Below are positions 1-5,377 of a stretch of 8,377 bases of DNA, in pieces. Position 1 is the stretch's first letter. Every line of letters starts with the position of its first letter. Origin of the DNA: Pseudomonadota bacterium. GTDB taxonomy: Bacteria; Pseudomonadota; Gammaproteobacteria; Xanthomonadales; Rhodanobacteraceae. The position numbers and the translations under genes were made by a program. The stretch is taken from NCBI GenBank assembly GCA_023412995.1, contig JAEZQS010000028.1, positions 1 to 8,377 of the forward strand. The letters are read 5' to 3'. A model generated the notes under the pieces. That model saw only the letters and a list, made by a program, of their open reading frames with translations. It searched no databases and was not told where the DNA came from.

Positions 1-14
1 CTCCCGAACTGCCC

Positions 15-1460
15 ATGACCGACCTCATTGCCCGCGCCGAACAACGGCTGCTGCGACCCGGCGGCCTTGTCGCCAGCGACCTGGAAAACGTGTTCGCTCG
101 CGTGACGGGCCCGGCCATCGATGCCGCGGACCTGTATTTCCAGCATTCGCGCCGCGAGTCGTGGGTGCTCGAGGACGGCATCGTCAAGGACGGCAACCAC
201 TCGATCGAGCAGGGCGTCGGCGTGCGCGCGCTGTCCGGCGAGAAGGCCGGATTCGCCTATTCCGACGAGATCGTGCTGCCTTCGCTGCTGGAGGCGGCCG
301 GTTCCGCGCGCGCGATTGCCCAGGCCGGCGCCAACGGCGTGGGCAAGCCGCTCGCGATCGCCGGCACCCACGCGCTGTACCCGCCGATCGACCCGATCGA
401 CACGTTGTCCAGCGAAGCCAAGCTCGCCGTGCTGCGCGAGGTGGACGCCGCCTGCCGCGCGGCCGATCCCCGCGTGAAGCAGGTCATCGTCAGCATTGCC
501 GCCAGCGTGGACACGATCCTGGTCGCGCACTCCGACGGCACGCTCGCCGCCGACGTCCGCCCGCTGGTGCGCATGAACGTGCAGGTCATCGCCGAAGCCA
601 ACGGCCGGCGCGAATCGGGCAGCAGTGGCGGCGGCGGCCGCTACGGCTTCGACGAACTGCTGGAGAACGGCCGTGCGCGCACGTTTGCGCGCGAGGCGGT
701 GCGCGTGGCGCTGGTCAACCTCGAATCGGTGCCGGCGCCTGCGGGCACGATGCCGGTGGTGCTGGGGCCGGGCTGGCCGGGCGTGCTGCTGCACGAGGCC
801 ATCGGCCACGGCTTCGAAGGCGACTTCAACCGCAAGGAAACCTCCGCCTTCGCCGGCATGCTGGGCGAGAAGGTGGCGGCTGACGGGGTGACCGTGGTCG
901 ATGACGGGACGCTCGCCGGGCGGCGCGGATCGCTCGGCATCGACGACGAGGGCACGCCCTCGCACTGCACGATGCTGATCGAGAACGGCGTGATGAGGGG
1001 CTACATGCAGGACAAGCTCAATGCGCGCCTGATGGGAATGCAGGCGACCGGCAACGGCCGGCGCGAATCGTTCGCCCACCTGCCGATGCCGCGCATGACC
1101 AACACCTACATGCTGCCGGGCGAACGCGATCCGGGCGAGATCATCGCCTCGGTCGACCGCGGCATCTACGCCACCAATTTCGGCGGCGGCCAGGTCGACA
1201 TCACCAACGGCAAGTTCACCTTTTCCGCCAGCGAGGCCTACCTGATCGAGGGCGGCAAGGTCACGCGGCCGATCCGCGGCGCGACCCTCATCGGCTCCGG
1301 CGCCGAGGTGCTCAAGCGCGTCTCGATGGTCGGCAACGACCTCGCGCTCGACGAGGGCGTCGGCATCTGCGGCAAGGATGGCCAGAGCGTGCCCGTCGGC
1401 GTGGGCCAGCCGACCCTGCGCATCGATGCGATGACGGTGGGCGGTGTGAGCCGGGAATAG
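15..1460 (+). CDS. tldD: Metalloprotease TldD (TldD/TldE catalytic subunit)
   Basis: The product is the zinc-binding subunit of the cytoplasmic TldD/TldE (PmbA) heterodimer, which degrades unfolded or modified peptides; in E. coli it matures microcin B17 and helps degrade the CcdA antitoxin. At 481 aa it has the usual family length. The HExxxH motif is HEAIGH (residues 260-265), followed by GFEGDFNR. Cys452 in GVGICGKDGQ fits the third zinc ligand of the family. Other family hallmarks are SGGGGR (204-209), PMPRMTNTYM and GGGQVDITNGKF. The ATG at 15 gives a normal N-terminus, but only 14 bases precede it and they hold no clear Shine-Dalgarno sequence, so the upstream gene and promoter lie outside. 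The last codons, GAA TAG, fall in a GGGAATR repeat. Its partner gene pmbA lies beyond the inverted darP. No RiPP precursor or other peptide-modification gene is in the window, so a general proteolytic role is likelier than a dedicated one. Confidence 0.97.
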   Translation: MTDLIARAEQRLLRPGGLVASDLENVFARVTGPAIDAADLYFQHSRRESWVLEDGIVKDGNHSIEQGVGVRALSGEKAGFAYSDEIVLPSLLEAAGSARAIAQAGANGVGKPLAIAGTHALYPPIDPIDTLSSEAKLAVLREVDAACRAADPRVKQVIVSIAASVDTILVAHSDGTLAADVRPLVRMNVQVIAEANGRRESGSSGGGGRYGFDELLENGRARTFAREAVRVALVNLESVPAPAGTMPVVLGPGWPGVLLHEAIGHGFEGDFNRKETSAFAGMLGEKVAADGVTVVDDGTLAGRRGSLGIDDEGTPSHCTMLIENGVMRGYMQDKLNARLMGMQATGNGRRESFAHLPMPRMTNTYMLPGERDPGEIIASVDRGIYATNFGGGQVDITNGKFTFSASEAYLIEGGKVTRPIRGATLIGSGAEVLKRVSMVGNDLALDEGVGICGKDGQSVPVGVGQPTLRIDAMTVGGVSRE

Positions 1461-1500
1461 GGAATGGGGAATGGCTGAAAGGCCGGGAATGAGGGAATGG
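1453..1500 (+). repeat. GGGAATR heptad tract at the 3' end of tldD
   Basis: Three contiguous heptads, GGGAATA, GGGAATG and GGGAATG (1453-1473), are followed by degenerate copies at 1485-1491 and 1494-1500. The first heptad provides the tldD stop codon (TAG, 1458-1460). The segment 1453-1467, GGGAATAGGGAATGG, is a perfect 15-bp inverted repeat of 1547-1561. From memory, similar GGGAATR tracts are frequent between genes of Xanthomonadaceae; the family assignment is therefore recollection, whereas the repeat itself is directly visible. Confidence 0.8.
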
Positions 1501-1518
1501 TCAGGAGCAGCAAGCACG

Positions 1519-1546
1519 TCTGCGACGCGCAGAGCGCTTTTCCTCT
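1519..1546 (+). terminator. Weak candidate terminator after tldD
   Basis: A 6-bp stem, TCTGCG (1519-1524) and CGCAGA (1528-1533) with loop ACG, is followed after four bases by TTTT (1538-1541) and a pyrimidine stretch. It lies between the convergent ends of tldD and darP, where a terminator is expected. The stem is short and the T-run is brief and not adjacent, so the call is tentative. Confidence 0.25.
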
Positions 1547-1575
1547 CCATTCCCTATTCCCCATTCCCCATTCCC
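1547..1575 (-). repeat. GGGAATR heptad tract overlapping the 3' end of darP
   Basis: On the minus strand, four contiguous heptads read GGGAATG, GGGAATG, GGGAATA, GGGAATG from 1575 down to 1548. The first two and part of the third lie inside darP and encode its terminal residues; the third supplies its TAG stop (1556-1554). Four GGG tracts separated by exactly four bases fit the canonical G-quadruplex pattern on the darP coding strand. The tract is inverted relative to the one ending tldD. Confidence 0.8.
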
Positions 1576-2078
1576 AGCTCTTTCAACGCATGGAACAACT
1601 CGCGGTAGGCGCGCGGCGGCTTGTCGGCCTTGCGTTCGGCGAGCGTGTTGCGCACCAGCTGGCGCAGGTGCTGGCGATCTGCCTGCGGGAAGGCCGCCAG
1701 CAATTCGGCGAGCGCGTCGTCGCCTTCGGCCAGCAGCCGATCGCGCCAGCGCTCCGTCCGGTGCAGGACGGCGGCGTTGCGGCGGGCCTGCTCGCGGTCG
1801 GTGGAAAGCGCCTCGCGGATGGGTGCGAGGGCTTCCCGGTCGAGCCGGCGCAGCTGCTTGGCGAGGAACTGGGTCTGGCGCTTGCGGGCGATGTGCGAGG
1901 TGACGGCCCGCGTGCGCCGCACTTCCTCGGCGAGCGCGTCGTCGAGGGCGAGGCGCTCCAGCAGCGCTTCGGGCATCGCGGCCAGCGCCTCGGCCAGCTT
2001 CAGGATGTCGAGCGCATCGCGCCGGAGCTGGCTCCGGCTGGGTTCGCTCGCATCGGTGGGAAAGCCGGGATCGTGCAT
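1554..2078 (-). CDS. darP: Ribosome-associated protein DarP (YjgA, DUF615)
   Basis: This 174-aa protein matches the DarP/YjgA family (E. coli about 183 aa), a factor that binds late 50S ribosomal precursors and helps their assembly. Family features are the start of the conserved region at SRSQLRRDALDILKLAEAL (15-33), SHIARKRQTQFLAKQLRRLD (61-80), the mid-protein ERWRDRLLAEGDDAL (109-123) and the C-terminal RQLVRNTLAERKADKPPRAY (139-158) with RELFHALKEL. The protein is mostly alpha-helical and rich in Arg and Leu, as expected for an RNA-binding assembly factor. ATG at 2078 is chosen because it gives family length; its Shine-Dalgarno sequence is weak (TGGAAC). The last residues, MGNGE, are translated from the GGGAATR repeat and are not part of the usual family end. 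It converges on tldD and diverges from pmbA. Confidence 0.92.
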   Translation of the reverse strand: MHDPGFPTDASEPSRSQLRRDALDILKLAEALAAMPEALLERLALDDALAEEVRRTRAVTSHIARKRQTQFLAKQLRRLDREALAPIREALSTDREQARRNAAVLHRTERWRDRLLAEGDDALAELLAAFPQADRQHLRQLVRNTLAERKADKPPRAYRELFHALKELGMGNGE

Positions 2079-2142
2079 GGCGGGTTCCAGGGTCGCCTCG
2101 CCGGCGCGGTGACCGGGCAGCGGGCAAAGGACGGGATGGCAC

Positions 2143-2174
2143 GCGGCAGGGACGGTGCCGCATGAAACAGGATA
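2143..2174. promoter_or_regulatory. Inverted repeat and possible -10 in the darP-pmbA divergent spacer
   Basis: The 148-bp spacer between the divergent starts (2079-2226) must hold promoters for both genes. It contains a perfect inverted repeat GCGGCA (2143-2148), seven bases, TGCCGC (2156-2161); an overlapping alternative pairs GGCAC (2138-2142) with GTGCC (2155-2159). On the minus strand TATCCT (2174-2169) could be a -10 for darP (4 of 6 consensus bases), but I see no good -35 at the right distance. This would place the repeat at the start of the darP transcript. I could not identify a pmbA promoter. Confidence 0.3.
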
Positions 2175-2216
2175 GCAGGGCGCCGCGTCGGTCTTCCGGC
2201 AACGAGGCTCCCGCAC

Positions 2217-2230
2217 GGAGGACCATGTGA
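2217..2230 (+). promoter_or_regulatory. pmbA ribosome binding site with overlapping ATG-TGA start-stop
   Basis: GGAGG (2217-2221) precedes the pmbA GTG start (2227-2229) by five bases and fixes that start. An ATG at 2225-2227, in another reading frame, is followed at once by TGA (2228-2230) and overlaps the GTG. This start-stop pair lies only three bases from the Shine-Dalgarno sequence, closer than optimal. Any effect on pmbA translation is inference. Confidence 0.6.
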
Positions 2231-3567
2231 GCAACGACAACAGCCTGGCCGAACTCGATCGCCTCGCCTCGATCGCCGAAGACGTGCTGCGGATGGCGCG
2301 CGCGAAGGGCGCGAGCGAAGCGGACGTCGCCGCCAGCATCGACAGCGGCCTGAGCGTCGGCGTGCGCCTCGGCGAGGTGGAGACGGTCGAGCGCTCGCGC
2401 GACCGCGGCGTCGCGGTGACGGTGTATTTCGGCAAGCGCAAGGGCTCGGCCAGCACCGCCGACCTCGATCCGGGTTCGATCGCACAGACGGTCGAGCATG
2501 CCTGCGCGATTGCCCGCCATACCGAGGAAGACCCGGCCAACGGACTCGCCGATCCCGCGCTGCTTGCGCGTGACATCCCCGACCTCGACCTCTGGCACCC
2601 GTGGGACATCACGCCGGAGGAAGCGATCAGCCTGGCGGTCGAGATGGAGGACGCCGGGCGCGCGGTCGATCCGCGCATCGTCAACTCCGATGGCGCCTCG
2701 GTGCAGGTCGGCGCGTCGCTGACCGCCTACGCCAATTCGCTCGGCTTCGCCGGCACCGAACGCGGAACCCACCATTCGCTTTCGGTCGCCCTGATTGCCG
2801 GCGACGACGCCGGCATGCAGCGCGACTACTGGTACGACAGCGTGCGCGCGCCGGGGGATTTCATGGATGCCGCGGCGATCGGCCGCAAGGCCGGCGAGCG
2901 CACCGTCGCGCGGCTGGGCGCACGCAGCCTCGGCACGCGCGAATGCCCGGTGCTGTTCGTGCCGGAAGTGGCGCGCAGCCTGGTCGGGCATTTCCTCTCC
3001 GCCGTGAGCGGCGGTTCGCTCTACCGGCGCGCCAGCTTCCTGCTCGACCATCAGGGGAAACAGGTGTTTCCCGACTGGATGCGGATCGTCGAACGCCCGC
3101 ACATCCGGCGCGGACACGGTTCGACCGCGTTCGATTCCGAAGGCGTCGCGACGCGCGATTCGGACCTCGTGGCCGACGGCGTGCTGGCGCGCTACATCCT
3201 CGGCAGCTATTCCGCGCGGCGGCTGGGCCTCGCTTCCACCGGCAATGCCGGTGGCGTGCAGAACATCGTGGTGCAGCCGGGAACCGAGGACCTGCGCGCG
3301 CTCATGCGCCGGATGGGCACTGGCCTGCTGGTGACGGAGCTCATGGGCCAGGGCGTTTCGCTGGTCACGGGCGACTACTCGCGCGGGGCGTCGGGGTTCT
3401 GGGTCGAAGGCGGCGAGATCGCGTGGCCGGTGGAGGAAATCACCATTGCGGCCAACCTGCGCGACATGCTGCTCGGCATCGAGGCGGTCGGCAGCGATGT
3501 CGATCCGCGCTCGCACATCCTGACCGGTTCCATCCTGCTGCGGCGCATGACCCTTGCCGGCGCCTGA
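2227..3567 (+). CDS. pmbA: TldE/PmbA subunit of the TldD/TldE protease
   Basis: PmbA (TldE) is the partner of TldD in the heterodimeric peptidase. At 446 aa it matches the family (E. coli 450 aa). It shares the TldD fold but lacks HExxxH: at the equivalent place it reads EVARSLVGHFLSAVSGGSLYR (247-267), so it should not bind the catalytic zinc. Other family features are GVAVTVYFGKRKGSAST (61-77), the GTRECPVLF segment (236-244), FDSEGVATR (302-310), YILGSYSARRLGLASTGNAGG (323-343) and the C-terminal TGDYSRGASGFWVEGGEIAWPVEEIT (381-406). The GTG start has a well-spaced GGAGG; the next in-frame ATG would remove 22 residues. It is on the same strand as tldD, with darP inverted between them, so the two subunits probably come from separate transcripts. 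A 96-bp spacer separates it from the DUF4870 gene, with no good terminator visible. Confidence 0.96.
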   Translation: MSNDNSLAELDRLASIAEDVLRMARAKGASEADVAASIDSGLSVGVRLGEVETVERSRDRGVAVTVYFGKRKGSASTADLDPGSIAQTVEHACAIARHTEEDPANGLADPALLARDIPDLDLWHPWDITPEEAISLAVEMEDAGRAVDPRIVNSDGASVQVGASLTAYANSLGFAGTERGTHHSLSVALIAGDDAGMQRDYWYDSVRAPGDFMDAAAIGRKAGERTVARLGARSLGTRECPVLFVPEVARSLVGHFLSAVSGGSLYRRASFLLDHQGKQVFPDWMRIVERPHIRRGHGSTAFDSEGVATRDSDLVADGVLARYILGSYSARRLGLASTGNAGGVQNIVVQPGTEDLRALMRRMGTGLLVTELMGQGVSLVTGDYSRGASGFWVEGGEIAWPVEEITIAANLRDMLLGIEAVGSDVDPRSHILTGSILLRRMTLAGA

Positions 3568-3585
3568 AGCGCGCGCACGCGCCTC

Positions 3586-3637
3586 ACCGGGAAATGACTT
3601 CCAGCGGTTGACCGCGCCCGGTCGTGCGCGCCAGAGT
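3586..3637 (+). promoter_or_regulatory. Possible promoter with nested dyads upstream of the DUF4870 gene
   Basis: TTGACC (3608-3613) matches five of six -35 consensus bases. CAGAGT (3632-3637), 18 bases further on, is a poor -10 (three of six). The -35 lies in a dyad GCGGT (3604-3608), TG, ACCGC (3611-3615), which is nested inside a second inverted repeat, ACCGGG (3586-3591) and CCCGGT (3617-3622). A dyad over a -35 is a common operator layout; in a GC-rich genome chance is also plausible. It could alternatively shape the end of the pmbA transcript, but no T-run follows. Confidence 0.3.
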
Positions 3638-3663
3638 GCAGGCGCAACCGAAGGAGGACGGAC

Positions 3664-4077
3664 ATGACCGATTTCGAACACGACACCCAGTCGCCGGCGC
3701 CGGAAGCTCTCCCGGCCACCGTCTCCAGCGAGGAGCGTACCTGGGCGCTGATCGGGCACCTGTCGGCGTTCAGCGCATTCATCACGGTCGTCGGCGGGGT
3801 GGTCGCACCGCTGGTCGTCTGGCTGGTCAAGCGCGACACGCTGCCCTTTGCCGCCGACCAGGCGAAAGAAGCCCTCAACTTCAACATCACCGTCGCGATC
3901 GGGTTCGCCGCCCTGTGGATCATCACCATCGTGACGTTCGGCATCGGCCTGTTGCTGACGGTGCCGCTCGGCATCGCCCTGTTCATCGCCTGGGTGGTGT
4001 TCGTCGTCATTGCCGCGATCAAGGCGAACGAAGGCGTCGCCTACCGCTACCCCTTCACCCTGCGCCTGGTGAACTGA
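3664..4077 (+). CDS. DUF4870 domain-containing small membrane protein
   Basis: This 137-aa protein is recognisable as DUF4870, a family of small membrane proteins of unknown function. After a polar, acidic N-terminus (1-25) comes the SEERTWALIGHLSAF segment (22-36), then a hydrophobic stretch at about 33-55, the family hallmark region KRDTLPFAADQAKEALNFN (56-74), and two more hydrophobic segments at about 75-95 and 97-119. It ends with a short polar tail containing RYPFTLRLVN. Three membrane segments are predicted by eye. AAGGAGG (3651-3657) sits six bases before the ATG, the strongest Shine-Dalgarno sequence in the window together with that of the response regulator, so efficient translation is likely. 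It may have its own promoter in the 96-bp spacer after pmbA, or be read through from pmbA. It converges with ispA. No specific function can be assigned from neighbours. Confidence 0.88.
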   Translation: MTDFEHDTQSPAPEALPATVSSEERTWALIGHLSAFSAFITVVGGVVAPLVVWLVKRDTLPFAADQAKEALNFNITVAIGFAALWIITIVTFGIGLLLTVPLGIALFIAWVVFVVIAAIKANEGVAYRYPFTLRLVN

Positions 4078-4102
4078 GGCGCGGCGGCGCCGGCCGCCTC
4101 AG
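4074..4102. terminator. Palindrome holding the stop codons of two convergent genes
   Basis: CTGAGGCG (4074-4081) and CGCCTCAG (4095-4102) form a perfect 8-bp inverted repeat around 13 GC-rich bases. The TGA of the DUF4870 gene (4075-4077) lies in one arm and the TGA of ispA (plus-strand 4099-4101) in the other. As RNA it would form a hairpin in either transcript. There is no T-run on either side, so a classical intrinsic terminator is not supported; a transcript-end stabilising hairpin or a bidirectional attenuating structure is possible. Confidence 0.4.
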
Positions 4103-5007
4103 CTGGCGCGATCGGCGACGAATCGCGCCAGTTCGCGCAGGCGGTCGGCGCGCGGCCCGAGGGGTTCGATCGCGTCCAGCGCGCGCCGGGTGAGCGCTTC
4201 CAGCCGTTCGCGCGACGCTTCCACGCCGAGGATGGCGGGATAGGTTGGCTTGTTTGACGCGACATCCTTGCCGGCGGTCTTGCCCAGCAGGTCCGTCTCC
4301 GATTCGATGTCCAGCAGGTCGTCGCGGATCTGGAACGCGAGGCCGACGCAGTGTCCGTACTCGGCGATCGCAGCCAGTTGCGCCGTATCGCGGCAACCGG
4401 CCGCGAGCGCGCCGAGGTGCACCGAGGCGCGGATCAGCGCGCCGGTCTTGTGCACGTGCATGCGTTCCAGCTCCGCGGCATCGAGCGCCATCCCGACCGC
4501 AGCGAGGTCGAACGCCTGTCCGCCGGCCATGCCGTGCGAGCCGCACGCGACGGCCAGCGTCCGCAGCATCTCCAGCCGCGTGGGCGGATCGACCCCGAGC
4601 GCCGCATCGTTGGCCACCACCTCGAACGCCAGCGCCTGCAGCGCGTCGCCGGCGAGGATCGCCATCGCCTCGCCGAACACGACATGGCAGGTGGGCCGGC
4701 CGCGGCGCAGGGAATCATCGTCCATTGCCGGGAGGTCATCGTGCACCAGCGAGTAGGCATGGATGATCTCGACCGCGGCGGCGAGGCCATCGAGCCGTGC
4801 CGGGTCGGCGCCGAACGCGGCGCCGGCCGCGTACACCAGCAACGGCCGCAGGCGCTTGCCGCCGCCGAGCACGGCATAGTGCATGGCGCGGTGCAGCTCG
4901 ACCGGGGGCTGGTCGGCGGAGGGCAGGACCCGCGCCAGCGCCGCATCGGTCCGCTCCGACAGCGCCAGCAGCCCGGCTCCGAGCACGGCGTGGACGGTCG
5001 CGCTCAC
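4099..5007 (-). CDS. ispA: Farnesyl diphosphate synthase (IspA-type polyprenyl synthetase)
   Basis: IspA condenses dimethylallyl or geranyl diphosphate with isopentenyl diphosphate to make farnesyl diphosphate, the precursor of undecaprenyl carriers and quinone side chains. From the GTG at 5007 the protein is 302 aa (E. coli 299). Motifs in order are GGGKRLRP (48-55), the first aspartate-rich motif DDLPAMDDDSLRRGRP (90-105) preceded by HAYSLVH, HKTGALI (186-192), and the second aspartate-rich motif DDLLD (229-233) followed by GKTAGKDVASNKPTYP (242-257). The DDxxxxD form and the conserved end mark a bacterial short-chain synthase; geranylgeranyl synthesis cannot be fully excluded. A GTG at 5049 would add 14 basic residues unlike the family, and a strong hairpin lies there, so 5007 is preferred. 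It follows xseB on the same strand, a common pairing; dxs, which follows in E. coli, is absent. Confidence 0.95.
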   Translation of the reverse strand: MSATVHAVLGAGLLALSERTDAALARVLPSADQPPVELHRAMHYAVLGGGKRLRPLLVYAAGAAFGADPARLDGLAAAVEIIHAYSLVHDDLPAMDDDSLRRGRPTCHVVFGEAMAILAGDALQALAFEVVANDAALGVDPPTRLEMLRTLAVACGSHGMAGGQAFDLAAVGMALDAAELERMHVHKTGALIRASVHLGALAAGCRDTAQLAAIAEYGHCVGLAFQIRDDLLDIESETDLLGKTAGKDVASNKPTYPAILGVEASRERLEALTRRALDAIEPLGPRADRLRELARFVADRAS

Positions 5008-5014
5008 GCGCCGT

Positions 5015-5033
5015 CTTCCCGGCCGTCGGCCGG
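5015..5033 (-). promoter_or_regulatory. GC-only hairpin overlapping the ispA ribosome-binding region
   Basis: CCGGCC (5019-5024), loop GTC, GGCCGG (5028-5033) is a perfect 6-bp all-GC stem in the xseB-ispA spacer. On the minus strand it runs directly into GGGAAG (5020-5015), the only Shine-Dalgarno-like sequence before the GTG at 5007, sharing two of its bases with the stem. It may limit ispA translation or stabilise the processed mRNA; both are inference. Confidence 0.4.
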
Positions 5034-5059
5034 CCAGGCACCGCGGCACGCGGGGGGCA

Positions 5060-5308
5060 TCAGGGCGTGTCCGGATCGAACGGGACGGCCGTGTCCGGGT
5101 TGGCGGGATCGAGCAGCTGCTCGACGCGGAGCTTGGCCTGGTCGAGCGCGCCCTGGCAGGTGCGGTACAGCGCGATGCCGCGCTCGAAGGACTGCAGGGA
5201 ATCGTCGAGGCTGAGTTCGCCCTGTTCCATCCGGACGACCAGCTGTTCGAGTTCGTCGAGCGACTTCTCGAAATCGGCGACCTGCGGCGGCGGTGCGGGC
5301 TGGGACAT
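5060..5308 (-). CDS. xseB: Exodeoxyribonuclease VII small subunit
   Basis: XseB is the small subunit of exonuclease VII, which degrades single-stranded DNA in both directions; several copies coat the helical arm of the large subunit XseA. The 82-aa product matches the family length (E. coli 80). The diagnostic pattern is FEKSLDELEQLVVRMEQGEL (13-32), then SLDDSLQSFERGIALYRTCQ (33-52) and ALDQAKLRVEQLL (54-66), forming two long helices. The tail PANPDTAVPFDPDTP is acidic and proline-rich. ATG at 5308 is chosen because the family begins just before FEKSL; the in-frame extension up to 5353 adds 15 residues with no family support. No clear Shine-Dalgarno sequence precedes the ATG. xseA is not in the window. 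It lies 69 bp after tilS and 51 bp before ispA on the same strand, probably in one operon. Confidence 0.94.
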   Translation of the reverse strand: MSQPAPPPQVADFEKSLDELEQLVVRMEQGELSLDDSLQSFERGIALYRTCQGALDQAKLRVEQLLDPANPDTAVPFDPDTP

Positions 5309-5345
5309 GGCGCGCACGCTATCGCACGGGGACGCGGAGATCAAC

Positions 5346-5361
5346 GCCGGCACGGGCCGGC
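5346..5361 (-). other. Short GC hairpin in the tilS-xseB spacer
   Basis: GCCGGC (5346-5351), loop ACGG, GCCGGC (5356-5361) forms a 6-bp stem inside the 69-bp gap between the tilS stop and xseB start. There is no T-run on either side. It could be an mRNA processing or stability element, or chance in GC-rich DNA. Confidence 0.25.
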
Positions 5362-5377
5362 CTGCGCGACCAGCGGC

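Noticed and set aside
1453..1575. The paired heptad tracts as a miniature transposon or CRISPR-like array.
   Set aside because: The tracts are short tandem heptads without spacers, without visible target duplication and without transposase-type ends. A simple intergenic repeat family explains them better.
1501..3759. A 752-codon open frame on the minus strand across darP, pmbA and the DUF4870 start.
   Set aside because: Its upstream two thirds lie antisense to the clearly real pmbA and have low-complexity Arg/Ala/Pro composition typical of GC-rich shadow frames. Its downstream part overlaps darP in a different frame.
5008..5049. The upstream GTG at 5049 as ispA start.
   Set aside because: It adds 14 residues unlike the family, has no ribosome site, and would place a strong GC hairpin inside coding sequence. 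It remains possible but less likely.
4351..5214. Long plus-strand open frames (for example 287 codons) opposite ispA and xseB.
   Set aside because: They are shadows of genes with unambiguous motifs, and no ribosome site or recognisable domain supports them.
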